Source: Guptibacillus hwajinpoensis (GTDB lineage: Bacteria > Bacillota > Bacilli > Bacillales > Guptibacillaceae). From it: DNA of 64,000 nucleotides. Where the stretch lies: the NCBI RefSeq assembly GCF_020171785.1, contig NZ_JAIVAE010000003.1:1-64000 (forward strand), read 5' to 3'. Below, piece by piece: positions 17,030-27,358 of this stretch. The notes below the pieces were generated by a model. The model searched no databases. It was not told where the DNA came from and saw only the letters and a program-made list of their open reading frames with translations. A program made the translations under genes and the position numbers. Each line of letters starts with the position of its first letter. The stretch's first letter is position 1.

Positions 17030-18253
17030 TTAAGTACTTTTCTTTTCATCGCGATCGATTACGGCAGCTCCGATAATGTCTCCTAGTACGTTTGAAGCTG
17101 TGCCAGCCATACCGATTAGTACGTCAACACCTGCGATGAGAGCGACGATTTCTAATGGTAAATTAAACATCGTTAAAACAGCTGATAGTGTCACTAAGCC
17201 AGCAGCTGGAATGCCCGCTGTTCCTATAGATAAAAGAGTGCCAATCGCAACGATGATCACATAATCCATAATCGAGAAGTTTAACCCTGTTACATTTGCA
17301 GCAAATACAATCGAGGCTCCCATTCTTAATGCCCCTCCATCAGAGTTAAACACGGCTCCAATCGGTAAAGAAAAGTTCACAACTCGCTCTGAAATACCAG
17401 CTTTTTTTGCAGAGTCAATGGCTATCGGAAGAGAAGCGATACTACTTGATGTGAAAAAGGCTGTAAGATAAGCATCCTTCGTTTGAGAGAAGAAGTGTCG
17501 AATACTCAACTTTGAGTATTTTAGAAAAGAAGTATAAATCAGTGCCCATAACAATAGAACACCTAAGTAAAACACCCCTGTAAAAGCAATGAGTGACTGG
17601 AAGGTTCGAAAGCCTTGATTACCGAACGATGTTGCGCTGATCGCAAAAATACCAATTGGTGCATAAAGCAAAATTCCCTGTAATAGCAAGAAGAACAAGT
17701 CATTTGCAGATGAGAAAAGACGATGGAGCCTTTCACCTGATTCCCGCAGATCTTTTTTGTCGGAATAACGCATTTTTCCCATCGTTAATCCGATGATCAC
17801 AGCGAGAAAGAGAATGCCCATTAGCTGGCCAGAAGAAAAAGTTTCAAAAAGGTTACTAGGCACAATGTTAAGAAGTACATCAGAAAATCCTGGTGTATCT
17901 GGCTTTTCTACTTTAGCATCCGGAAGGGTTAAGCCAGAACCGGGGTTAACCCATAAAGCGATTGTGACCCCTATTAATACAGCCGCGGCTGTCGTTAATC
18001 CGTAATACACGAGCAGCTTGCCGCCAAGCCGACCAAGGTGTTTCGGATTCATTTGATTAATTGCGAGCACTACTGTTAAGAAAATGACTGGAATTGCGAC
18101 AAGGTTAAGCAAGTTGATCAAAATGGTGCCAAGTGGTTTAATAATTTCAATACTTGGTCCAAAAAGAATACCTGCTCCTATACCTAATAGAAAGCCTAGA
18201 GTCATTTTTAATACGAAAGAAGAATCTTTATACAATTGCCACATTACCTGCAT
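17030..18253 (-). CDS. dicarboxylate/amino acid:cation symporter family (DAACS), atypical binding site
   Basis: 407 aa with GAGGTG upstream. The GltP/DctA fold is clear: TSSSIASLP in hairpin 1, NSDGGALRMG in TM7, TAGIPAAGL in hairpin 2, and SNVLGD in TM8. In the TM8 substrate motif, where acidic transporters have D-x-x-R-T-x-x-N, this protein reads G-M-A-G-T-A-S-N. The Asp and the substrate-carboxylate Arg are therefore both Gly. TM7 NMDGT is also changed to NSDGG. I infer a sodium- or proton-coupled transporter of a substrate other than aspartate, glutamate or succinate. Monocistronic. Confidence 0.85.
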   Translation of the reverse strand: MQVMWQLYKDSSFVLKMTLGFLLGIGAGILFGPSIEIIKPLGTILINLLNLVAIPVIFLTVVLAINQMNPKHLGRLGGKLLVYYGLTTAAAVLIGVTIALWVNPGSGLTLPDAKVEKPDTPGFSDVLLNIVPSNLFETFSSGQLMGILFLAVIIGLTMGKMRYSDKKDLRESGERLHRLFSSANDLFFLLLQGILLYAPIGIFAISATSFGNQGFRTFQSLIAFTGVFYLGVLLLWALIYTSFLKYSKLSIRHFFSQTKDAYLTAFFTSSSIASLPIAIDSAKKAGISERVVNFSLPIGAVFNSDGGALRMGASIVFAANVTGLNFSIMDYVIIVAIGTLLSIGTAGIPAAGLVTLSAVLTMFNLPLEIVALIAGVDVLIGMAGTASNVLGDIIGAAVIDRDEKKST

Positions 18254-18489
18254 GGTTACACCTCTTATTAAATAGTGTTATTAGTATAACAGCTAGATAG
18301 GAAATTGTTTAGAGATTATATTTCCTTTTAAAATAAAATATATTTATAAAAGGTTATTTATCATTGGATATTTAGATTTTACTTGATTTTTAAATCGCTT
18401 TTTAAGATATTTATATTTTCTTGTTATATTTTTTTAGAATAGTATTTTGGGGATAAGCTATTCTTCTATTATTTGCTTTTGAAGGCACG

Positions 18490-18498
18490 TGGTATACT
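18490..18498 (+). promoter_or_regulatory. extended -10 promoter
   Basis: TGGTATACT is an extended -10 element about 35 nt ahead of the methyltransferase gene, with no good -35. It lies at the end of a 277-bp AT-rich intergenic stretch. Confidence 0.5.
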
Positions 18499-18530
18499 AA
18501 CTAAGAAGGAATTAGAAGGAGTTTAGAAGA

Positions 18531-19307
18531 ATGATTTTTACAACTGCAGGTAGACCAACTGAAGCGCTAGTGAGAGAAGCGAAAAGACTGAGCCGCTTAC
18601 ACAAAGGCACATACATACCAAGGGAAAAACGATCGATTAGCCAACTTATGAATTTATGTGATGAACCACTTATAGTTGTTGGATTTGATCGCCTTTTTCT
18701 ATATAAAGATCAGGCAGAAAAGCCTGTTTTCTTCCATCCGAATACAGCCATGTTTCGTACGAAAGCTCTCTTACGAGGACGTAGCGATGCGTTCATTCAG
18801 GCGAGCGGACTTAATAAAGGTATGAGTATGTTAGACTGTACTGCGGGTCTGGGAGCTGACAGCATCGTTGCGAGCCTTGTAGTAGGAAAAGATGGAAGTG
18901 TTCAAGCAATCGAAGGCTCAGACCATGCTCTTATACTTCAAGAGGGACTTAAAAATTGGCAAAGTGGCGAGGCAAAGATCGATAACGCTATGAGGAGAGT
19001 AGTCGTGATAGGGAAGCGGTATGAAGCAGTTTTACCGAATTTACCTGATGATTCAGTAGATGTGGTTTATTTTGACCCAATGTTTGAAGATACCATACTA
19101 GAATCTGATGGGTTACTAGAAATGAAAAAGATTGCCCTGTACGATGCGCTATCTGAGGAAATGATAAAAGAAGCAAAACGAATTGCTCGTATAAGAGTTG
19201 TTTTAAAAGATTCGTGGAAAAGTTCACAGTTTCAAAAGTTTGGCTTTCAACAGCAGATTCGAAGAACATCCAAGTTTCATTACGGAATCCTTGAATGTAG
19301 GGGGTGA
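18531..19307 (+). CDS. class I SAM-dependent methyltransferase, RsmJ/YpiP-like
   Basis: 258 aa, ATG after AGAAGGAG. The SAM-binding motif I is MLDCTAGLGADS (about residues 102-113), followed by an acidic residue in AIEGSDHA. Motif IV is VVYFDPMFE (DPMF), typical of the RsmJ/YpiP group that includes the 16S rRNA m2G1516 methyltransferase of E. coli. The substrate here is not proven; rRNA guanine is the family-based guess. It is followed within 6 nt by the MUG-type glycosylase, then by DUF4256, as one operon. Confidence 0.75.
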   Translation: MIFTTAGRPTEALVREAKRLSRLHKGTYIPREKRSISQLMNLCDEPLIVVGFDRLFLYKDQAEKPVFFHPNTAMFRTKALLRGRSDAFIQASGLNKGMSMLDCTAGLGADSIVASLVVGKDGSVQAIEGSDHALILQEGLKNWQSGEAKIDNAMRRVVVIGKRYEAVLPNLPDDSVDVVYFDPMFEDTILESDGLLEMKKIALYDALSEEMIKEAKRIARIRVVLKDSWKSSQFQKFGFQQQIRRTSKFHYGILECRG

Positions 19308-19313
19308 AGCAAT

Positions 19314-19814
19314 TTGTTACCAGATCACCTAGATTATAATTTGAAAATCCTGTTTATCGGTTTCAATCCTGGGCTTCAATCAGAAGAAGTAGGCCATCAC
19401 TATGCAAATCCTACAAATCGTTTTTTCGCTGTATTATATGAAGCGGGACTGACTGACCGGAAGCTCTCACCAGAAGAAGATCATAGACTTCTCGAATATG
19501 GGTATGGATTAACGAATATCGTTGATCGTCCTACAAGAGGAGCGAGTGACTTAACTATTGAAGATTATGTCCAGGGAAGAAAAAACCTTATGAAAAAAAT
19601 CAACGGATATATGCCATTAGTAAACTGCTATGTCGGGAAAGGAGTATATCAGAAATTATCTGGGATAAAAAAGGTTGATTGGGGATTTCAACCGATTAAT
19701 CAAGTGGATGGTGTTCGCGATTTTGTTGCACCATCTACAAGCGGATTAGTTAGGATGTCTCTTAAAGAATTAATTGGTATTTATAGTGAATTAAAAGTGG
19801 ATAAGGTCAATTAG
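19314..19814 (+). CDS. mug: mismatch-specific uracil/thymine-DNA glycosylase, MUG/TDG family
   Basis: TTG start 6 nt after the upstream stop, with GGGGGTGAAG. 166 aa, the usual MUG length. Motif 1 is IGFNPGLQSEEVGHHYANPTN, where the GxNPGLxS block holds the catalytic Asn. The leucine-intercalation motif region reads APSTSGLVRM, where E. coli Mug has NPSGLNR. The enzyme removes uracil, ethenocytosine or thymine from G mismatches, leaving abasic sites. Confidence 0.88.
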   Translation: MLPDHLDYNLKILFIGFNPGLQSEEVGHHYANPTNRFFAVLYEAGLTDRKLSPEEDHRLLEYGYGLTNIVDRPTRGASDLTIEDYVQGRKNLMKKINGYMPLVNCYVGKGVYQKLSGIKKVDWGFQPINQVDGVRDFVAPSTSGLVRMSLKELIGIYSELKVDKVN

Positions 19815-19826
19815 GAGGGACTGGGT

Positions 19827-20408
19827 ATGTCGGATAGAAATAAGAGTACTGAGAGAAAAATTTTGCAACCTGAACATAAGGAAGAATTACTTCGCAAATT
19901 AAAAGACCGCTTTGAAAAAAATATGCAGCGTCATAATGATCTTGAATGGGCAGGTGTGCGACTAAAGCTTGAGGAAAATCCTGATAAAATATGGACTCTA
20001 AATGAAATGGAAATGACAGAAGGAGAGCCAGATGTTGTAGGTTACCTTAAAGAAAGTGACGAATACATTTTTTATGATTGTTCGGCTGAGAGTCCTAAAG
20101 GCCGCAGAAGTGTTTGTTACGATCGAAAAGCTTTAGAGTCCAGAAAAAAATTTAAACCTGAGAACAACGTTATGGACATGGTAACGTCCATGGGTGCTGA
20201 GCTATTAACTGAAGAGCAGTACCGCGAATTGCAAACGCTTGGGAATTTCGATGTGAAAACGTCGAGCTGGGTGCAAACTCCCGCTGATGTGAGAGAACTC
20301 GGCGGTGCGCTTTTTTGTGATCGTCGCTACGGTCGTGTGTTTGTTTATCACAATGGTGCAGAATCTTATTATGCTGCCAGAGGGTTTCGCTGCTCACTAA
20401 AGGTGTAA
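19827..20408 (+). CDS. DUF4256 family protein
   Basis: 193 aa, ATG after AGGAGG and 12 nt after the glycosylase, so same operon. Recognised by eye as DUF4256: the YDCSAESPKGRRSVCYDRKALESRK block, the MDMVTSMGAELLTEEQYRELQ block and a C-terminal RRYGRVFVYHNGAESYYAARGFR block. Soluble and cytosolic. Function unknown in the family. Its place after a DNA glycosylase does not define a role. Confidence 0.8.
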   Translation: MSDRNKSTERKILQPEHKEELLRKLKDRFEKNMQRHNDLEWAGVRLKLEENPDKIWTLNEMEMTEGEPDVVGYLKESDEYIFYDCSAESPKGRRSVCYDRKALESRKKFKPENNVMDMVTSMGAELLTEEQYRELQTLGNFDVKTSSWVQTPADVRELGGALFCDRRYGRVFVYHNGAESYYAARGFRCSLKV

Positions 20409-20459
20409 TAATGATTTGGATTTAGTAAACCCCTTCTATCAATTTCAGCTTAATTGTAA

Positions 20460-20473
20460 TGTAAGCGCTATTG
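20460..20473. promoter_or_regulatory. imperfect cre-like site
   Basis: TGTAAGCGCTATTG matches the cre consensus TGWNANCGNTNWCA except for the last two bases. It lies 27 bp ahead of the serine hydrolase gene. Confidence 0.3.
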
Positions 20474-20499
20474 TGAGGTTAACTTGAACGGAGGATAAG

Positions 20500-21546
20500 A
20501 TGAAGCTGGGGACTTTTTTTATACAGGAACGCATGGCAACTCATAACGTAATTGGTATAAGTTTAGCTGTTGTGAACCACTGCAAAATAAGTCATACGGA
20601 ATGTTTTGGTTTATTAGAAGCACATTCAACTAAGAGGGTAGAAACTTCTTCACTTTTTAATGCGTGTTCTGTTAGTAAGTTTCTTACGTCAGTACTTGTA
20701 ATGACTTTAGTGGAAAAAGGAAATCTTGATTTAGATAGAGATGTCAATGAATTTCTAACTTCCTGGAAGCTTTCAAACAAACTATTTATGAATCACAAGG
20801 TGACGCTTCGTTACTTACTTAGTCATCAATCAGGAATAGTAGACCCTATTGATAGTTTTGGTCAGCTTGATCAAATTGATACGGATCCTCCATCCATGGT
20901 GGAACTTCTGAAAGGAAAAACAGTCTATTGTAAAGAACCTATTCAGGTAACCTACAAACCTGGCAGTGACTTTCAGTATTCTGATGCTGGATTTTGTATC
21001 ATTGAACAAATAGTAGAAGATGTGACGGGTATGAATTTTCATGAAGTTATGAACGACTTCATTTTTAAACCATTAAACATGAATCGTAGCACCACAGATT
21101 TCACCAGGTTAACAGCCTTTAGTGGAGAAATTGCTTCTGGTCATCATAAAACGGGTGAAAAAGTTAAAGAAAACGATATGATTTATCCATATGCAGCTGC
21201 ATCTGGTCTTTGGACCACACCCACAGATTTATCTTTGTTTATGATGGATTTCTTGAAGTCTATGAAAAATGAAAGCAAAATAGGACTATCTGCAAGTAGT
21301 GCCATGAAGATAATCAGTTCGTATGGTGATAGAGAGTGGACAGGATTAGGTGTATTTCTAGAACGCTCAGGTAAACATTTCAAAGTCTTTTCTCTTGGAT
21401 GGGGAGTTGGTTTTCAATGTATGATGGCACTGTACCCCAAATTAGAAAATGGAGTAATCATAATGACAAATACAGATTTAGGTGTACATCAAGATGAAGG
21501 CATTATAGGGGACATCATTCGATCACTTACACTCGATAATAGTTAG
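20500..21546 (+). CDS. cytoplasmic serine hydrolase of the class C beta-lactamase/esterase fold
   Basis: 348 aa, ATG after GGAGG. The S-x-x-K motif is SVSK (about residue 57) and the Y-x-N position reads YSD (QYSDAGF), with Asp in place of Asn. The third box region is LGWGVGF rather than K-T-G or H-x-G. There is no signal peptide, so it is not a secreted penicillin-binding protein or resistance enzyme. Family members are esterases, D-amino-acid peptidases or lactamase-like hydrolases. Monocistronic with its own terminator. Confidence 0.8.
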   Translation: MKLGTFFIQERMATHNVIGISLAVVNHCKISHTECFGLLEAHSTKRVETSSLFNACSVSKFLTSVLVMTLVEKGNLDLDRDVNEFLTSWKLSNKLFMNHKVTLRYLLSHQSGIVDPIDSFGQLDQIDTDPPSMVELLKGKTVYCKEPIQVTYKPGSDFQYSDAGFCIIEQIVEDVTGMNFHEVMNDFIFKPLNMNRSTTDFTRLTAFSGEIASGHHKTGEKVKENDMIYPYAAASGLWTTPTDLSLFMMDFLKSMKNESKIGLSASSAMKIISSYGDREWTGLGVFLERSGKHFKVFSLGWGVGFQCMMALYPKLENGVIIMTNTDLGVHQDEGIIGDIIRSLTLDNS

Positions 21547-21590
21547 GACAAGGGTGGACTATTTAGTCATAAGTCTTTAACTGTGAATGA

Positions 21591-21630
21591 AAAACGATCC
21601 TGCTTGCTCGACAAGATCAGGATCGTTTTT
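21591..21630. terminator. bidirectional intrinsic terminator
   Basis: A perfect 12-bp stem (21591-21602 with 21618-21629) ending in T on the right and A on the left, between convergent genes. Confidence 0.85.
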
Positions 21631-21631
21631 A

Positions 21632-23515
21632 TTATACAAATCGTAGCAATAACCGCTTTAACAATGGTGTTAAATACGCGGGTATTTCATTTGCGGAAGG
21701 AATGACAAGACTTTGTGTCCCGTATATATTTCGCATCGTATTTTTTTCTTTTTCTTGTGGTTCTCCATTTGATAAAAAGACACCGATTACTTCATAGCCT
21801 TTTTTTCGTGTCTGAATAACGGCTTCATGTGTATCGATGATGCCATTTTCACTATAATCGTAAGCAGAAGGCTCTCCATCTGTAAAGACGAGTAAGATTT
21901 TATGTTTTTCATTTCGTTCAGCTAGTTCTTCAGCAGCTTTTCGAATCGCGTAACCATCCCGATTGTCTTCTTCAGGCTCCAATTGCATAATTTTTGCACC
22001 TTCATTAGGTTGAGTGGAGCGATTATAGTCGACGATTTTGAAAAGGGTATTTGGCTGTTCTTCATCATCTGCATCGAAAGCATCTTCATAGAAGCCAGTG
22101 ATCGAGTGTTTAATGTTGAGTCCTTTTAACGTCTCGTGGAAAAGTGTAATCCCAAGGCGTGTTTCTTCCATTTTATCGTACATGGATGCCGAACAATCGA
22201 CAAGTAACGAGAAGGTGACATCTAGCTCTGTACTAGGCGCATTCTTTTTATAAAAGAGACGAGGATTTTCGTCTGTTAATATCCTAAGGAGCTTGCGATT
22301 CAATCGACCAAAATGAAGATCACTTCTTGGGGCAATTTGTTTTTGCTCGATCGTTTTTTGGATCGCAGAGCGAAGTGACTTTTCAGCATATTGAATTTCA
22401 GCTTTCGCAGTTCGATAATTCGATCGCTCTTCAGAAGTAGGTTTGTCGGCTTGACGAATGACTTCCTTCACGTTTCGATTCGCTTCCCCTAGGGGATCCT
22501 GCGCTCCTGCGACAGCTTTTGTATCATGGCTTTCAAGAAGAGCTTCTTCATCAAACTGACTGCCTTCTGATTGCTTTGAAGCACCTTGCACACTGACAAA
22601 GGCTTGATCACCGGATTCTTCTTTTCGTTCTCCTTCACCGATGAGGTCGGATTTTGCCCCTTCTTCCAGGTCAAATTGAAGGAAATTGGAGCCTTCTTGT
22701 TCCTGTTCTTCATGCCACGTATTCATTTCTTCATCATACGTTTCTTTATCTTCTTTATCCGTCGTTTCCATAGTATCGTCACTTTTCAACTGACGAGCTT
22801 CTTCATCCTCTACTACTACCGAGGGATTTGCGGATGTCCCATACATCGTTAAATATTCTGTTGACATATCGAAATGATCATCATTTAGTTCCTGACAAAA
22901 AGCGTTTGTGAGCGTAACGACGGCTTTTGTTGAACTCGCTTTAGAAATCTCCATAATTAAATGGCGCAAATAGGGCTTATATTCTGCTAGGTCATTTCCG
23001 AGAGCAACTGGTTTACCGATCGCTTGGAGGTAGATGGCGCAAAATAAAGCATCAAGCAGCTGGTTCTGACGATTATGAACGTCCAAACGTCCACGGAAAC
23101 GCTTTTGAAATAGCGTTCGTCTTGTATCAAAAGCAGCACTCATTCCAGGACGGACATTCATACAAATCTTCTCAAGTCTGACATCTTCTAATAACGCAAA
23201 CAACTGTTTACGAAAAAGAGGATGTGATTGGTTTTTAAGAGTAGAGAGATAACGATCTACTTCATTGAAATTTGTATAATGAACATTACCAAGTGCACGA
23301 AGGTAGATATCACTTTTCATGCCATCAAATTGTGTGCCATCAAAAATATCATTCCAATAATGACTGACCGTAATCAACTTTTCAGCTGGTCTGTAATAAG
23401 AATGGAAAGCGAACTGAACTTCACTCTCTATGTGACTCAGTGTTTCAGCGAGATCAGATAAACTTAGATGAAGAAAAGGATCAGTCTGATTCTCAGCAAA
23501 GTTTAGAAACTTCAT
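21632..23515 (-). CDS. VWA-domain protein, NorD/CobT-like partner of a MoxR ATPase
   Basis: 627 aa. The N-terminal 230 residues are a helical domain resembling NorD/CobT. A long acidic low-complexity linker follows (about residues 235-340). The C-terminal VWA domain has the MIDAS motif D-x-S-x-S (VDCSASMYDK) and LVFTDGEPSAYDY. MoxR-VWA pairs act as metal-insertion or complex-activating chaperones, for example for nitric oxide reductase or CO dehydrogenase. Its gene starts directly after the AAA+ gene (adjacent bases), so they are co-translated. No client enzyme gene is adjacent. Confidence 0.82.
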   Translation of the reverse strand: MKFLNFAENQTDPFLHLSLSDLAETLSHIESEVQFAFHSYYRPAEKLITVSHYWNDIFDGTQFDGMKSDIYLRALGNVHYTNFNEVDRYLSTLKNQSHPLFRKQLFALLEDVRLEKICMNVRPGMSAAFDTRRTLFQKRFRGRLDVHNRQNQLLDALFCAIYLQAIGKPVALGNDLAEYKPYLRHLIMEISKASSTKAVVTLTNAFCQELNDDHFDMSTEYLTMYGTSANPSVVVEDEEARQLKSDDTMETTDKEDKETYDEEMNTWHEEQEQEGSNFLQFDLEEGAKSDLIGEGERKEESGDQAFVSVQGASKQSEGSQFDEEALLESHDTKAVAGAQDPLGEANRNVKEVIRQADKPTSEERSNYRTAKAEIQYAEKSLRSAIQKTIEQKQIAPRSDLHFGRLNRKLLRILTDENPRLFYKKNAPSTELDVTFSLLVDCSASMYDKMEETRLGITLFHETLKGLNIKHSITGFYEDAFDADDEEQPNTLFKIVDYNRSTQPNEGAKIMQLEPEEDNRDGYAIRKAAEELAERNEKHKILLVFTDGEPSAYDYSENGIIDTHEAVIQTRKKGYEVIGVFLSNGEPQEKEKNTMRNIYGTQSLVIPSANEIPAYLTPLLKRLLLRFV

Positions 23516-24421
23516 TTATGCTTTCTCCTGATAACGTCCAAAAATCGTTTCTGCGATGTTTTCCACTGCCGCTTTTTCACGCTCATCTTCAAGCTTATCT
23601 GTAATCGCGCGTTTAATCGCACGTCTCGCTTCCATAAATGTTGTTAAGTCACACGCATCTAAGAGTGAACGAGGAGAGGCGGCTTCTTCTGAAATCTGGC
23701 CATCTCTTACTTTTGATTGAAGGTCAGCAGATAGTGTCACAAACTGATCAAGCTGATCTGAGTCGTCTAGAAGCGACTGTTCACTTAACATTTCTTTTAA
23801 AGCTTCCCCTTGTAAGTAAGGCACTTCTATTACGATAAAGCGATTTTTTAATGCCTCATTTAACGGTGCTGTTCCAATATATCCTTCATTAATCGCAGCA
23901 ATAACACCAAAGTTCTCTTTTGCACGAACCGTTTCTCCAGTGAAAGGGTTGAGCACCATGCGTCGATAGTCAAGAACACCATTTAGAATAGGAAGTGTTT
24001 CTGCTTTCGCTGTATTTATTTCATCAATATAGAGAAGTTCACCGTTTTTCATCGCATTTTCCACTGGCCCAGGAACAAATGTAATATGCGCATTGTTTTG
24101 TTCGTCATAACTTAGCGTTTTGTAACCTAGAAGCGCTTCAGCATCTAAATCAACGGAACAGTTAATTGAATACATAGGTTGGTTAAAGAAATAGCTAATT
24201 AATTCGGCTAGTTTTGTTTTACCAGCTCCTGTTGGTCCTTTTAGCAAAACATTCTTCCCAAGAATTAGAGCTGTTACGGCATCTTTTACAATTGACATGT
24301 CTGGTGCTGTGTATCCTTTTGAACCAATTAGGTAGTGATCTGGGTTTGTATTTGCATCGCGTCGGTCTTCAATACGATTCTGTATTTTATCTGGAATATC
24401 AAACGTTTCATATAATTGCAT
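23516..24421 (-). CDS. MoxR-family AAA+ ATPase (NorQ/GvpN-like)
   Basis: 301 aa. Walker A is GPTGAGKT (residues 62-69) and Walker B is LLYIDEIN. The PILNGVLDYRRM segment and the arginine-containing NRFIVIEVPY region are standard for MoxR/CbbQ/NorQ ATPases. The enzyme remodels client proteins with the downstream VWA partner in the cytosol. First gene of the two-gene minus-strand operon; GGAGGTATGACAG lies ahead of the ATG. Confidence 0.88.
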   Translation of the reverse strand: MQLYETFDIPDKIQNRIEDRRDANTNPDHYLIGSKGYTAPDMSIVKDAVTALILGKNVLLKGPTGAGKTKLAELISYFFNQPMYSINCSVDLDAEALLGYKTLSYDEQNNAHITFVPGPVENAMKNGELLYIDEINTAKAETLPILNGVLDYRRMVLNPFTGETVRAKENFGVIAAINEGYIGTAPLNEALKNRFIVIEVPYLQGEALKEMLSEQSLLDDSDQLDQFVTLSADLQSKVRDGQISEEAASPRSLLDACDLTTFMEARRAIKRAITDKLEDEREKAAVENIAETIFGRYQEKA

Positions 24422-24527
24422 CTGTCATACCTCCGAGTTTCGAATTCACATCTATTCAAAAGTTAACTATAACGGAAAAAAACAGTCTCTGTCTAATGAA
24501 AGTCGTTGGAATGTCAACGTCAATCAT

Positions 24528-24556
24528 TTTACCGAGCGTAATAGATGAGCTATACT
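24528..24556 (+). promoter_or_regulatory. candidate promoter of yojF-bshB2
   Basis: TTTACC (24528-24533), 17-bp spacer, TATACT (24551-24556), about 40 nt ahead of yojF. Confidence 0.45.
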
Positions 24557-24597
24557 AGTTCTAGCAAGTAGGCCTATGAAAGAAGGGGGCATAAGAA

Positions 24598-24939
24598 ATG
24601 AAGCCTATTCAAATAGAAAAAGTACAAGAAATTCTTGAAACATTTGAAAACAAAGAGCTGTATTTACACTTAGAAACGACGAGTGGAGCCTATGCTGCTC
24701 AAGATAAAGAAAAGCTTGCGGTTGGAGCTTACATAAGAAACGGCTCAATTAAATTTACCAATGTAAAAATGGCTGGTAGCGGTCCATTTCGCGTTGGGTT
24801 TAAATTAAATGACGGCTGGATGTATGCGGAAGGCTTAACGGATTATCAGTTGGATGGTGGTCGCCTGTTAATGGCAGGTCATGATTCAAGCGGCCGTTTA
24901 GCTGTAGCCGTACAACTAAGTTATACACCATTCGACTAA
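24598..24939 (+). CDS. yojF: YojF family protein (DUF1806)
   Basis: 113 aa, ATG after GAAGGGGG. The single-domain beta-rich protein matches YojF, seen in ETTSGAYA, VGAYIRN, KMAGSGPFRVG and GWMYAEGLTDYQL. In Bacillus yojF precedes yojG (bshB2), exactly as here, with a 10-nt gap. The function is unknown, but the fixed pairing suggests a role in bacillithiol metabolism. Confidence 0.88.
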   Translation: MKPIQIEKVQEILETFENKELYLHLETTSGAYAAQDKEKLAVGAYIRNGSIKFTNVKMAGSGPFRVGFKLNDGWMYAEGLTDYQLDGGRLLMAGHDSSGRLAVAVQLSYTPFD

Positions 24940-24949
24940 GGAGGTAACG

Positions 24950-25618
24950 ATGATGGAGAAACAAGTCCTAGTTGTTTTCCCGCACCCGGATGATGAAGCT
25001 TTCGGAACTGCAGGGCTAATAACGAAATTTGTAAATGATGGCGTGCCTGTCACTTATGCATGTGCAACGCTAGGAGAAATGGGACGTAATATGGGAAACC
25101 CATTCTTTGCAACAAGAGAAACCCTTCCAGAAGTACGTAAGAAAGAATTGCAGGATGCTTGCAATGCAATGGGGGTAAAGGACCTTCGCATGCTTGGCTT
25201 CCGTGATAAAACGCTCGAATTTGAAGATCCTGAACTGCTAGTTTCAACGATAGCGAAGCTCGTTGATGAATTGAAGCCGTCGTTAATCATTACATTTTAT
25301 CCGGAATACGGTATCCATCCCGATCATGATGCCTGTTCGGCTGCTGTCATTGAGACGTTAAAACGTATGCCGAAAGAAGACCGTCCAACGGTTTATGCAT
25401 TGCCAATTACTCCGGATCGCGAAGCAGTACTTGGTAAGCCAGATAAAACATTTGATGTAACGGATGTGTTAGAAACGAAGATTAAAACAATTGAAGCTCA
25501 CCGTTCCCAAACAGAGGCTATGGTGGCGAGACTTGAAGACGGCTCTATGGATCCTAACTCCGAAATGATGTCGTTCATTAAGCAAGAATCCTTCTGGATC
25601 TACCCATTTGATGAATAA
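24950..25618 (+). CDS. bshB2: bacillithiol biosynthesis deacetylase BshB2
   Basis: 222 aa, ATG after AAGGAGG. A LmbE/PIG-L zinc deacetylase: zinc motif PHPDDEAFG near the N-terminus and HPDHD near residue 124. The GEMGRNMGNPFFATRETLPEVRK stretch is typical of BshB proteins. It removes acetate from GlcNAc-malate to give glucosamine-malate, and may act as a bacillithiol-conjugate amidase. Places the strain among bacillithiol-producing Firmicutes. Confidence 0.93.
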   Translation: MMEKQVLVVFPHPDDEAFGTAGLITKFVNDGVPVTYACATLGEMGRNMGNPFFATRETLPEVRKKELQDACNAMGVKDLRMLGFRDKTLEFEDPELLVSTIAKLVDELKPSLIITFYPEYGIHPDHDACSAAVIETLKRMPKEDRPTVYALPITPDREAVLGKPDKTFDVTDVLETKIKTIEAHRSQTEAMVARLEDGSMDPNSEMMSFIKQESFWIYPFDE

Positions 25619-25653
25619 GTTCTGAAGCGTTCATATCTATTCCGAACAGAACG

Positions 25654-25662
25654 TGATATAAT
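25654..25662 (+). promoter_or_regulatory. extended -10 promoter of the ABC-F gene
   Basis: TGATATAAT is a consensus extended -10 about 40 nt ahead of the gene. A second TATAAT at 25669-25674 is an alternative. Confidence 0.5.
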
Positions 25663-25700
25663 TTGCACTATAATATGATAGATGGAGGAATACGACCTAA

Positions 25701-27320
<1,620 letters not shown>

Positions 27321-27326
27321 TAGACT

Positions 27327-27358
27327 AAAAAGCGGGTCCCACTGGGATCCGCTTTTAT
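27327..27358. terminator. bidirectional intrinsic terminator
   Basis: An 11-bp stem with one G-T pair (AAAAGCGGGTCCC on the left, GGGATCCGCTTTT on the right, 3-nt loop). The right arm overlaps the stop codon of the convergent MATE gene. Confidence 0.8.
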
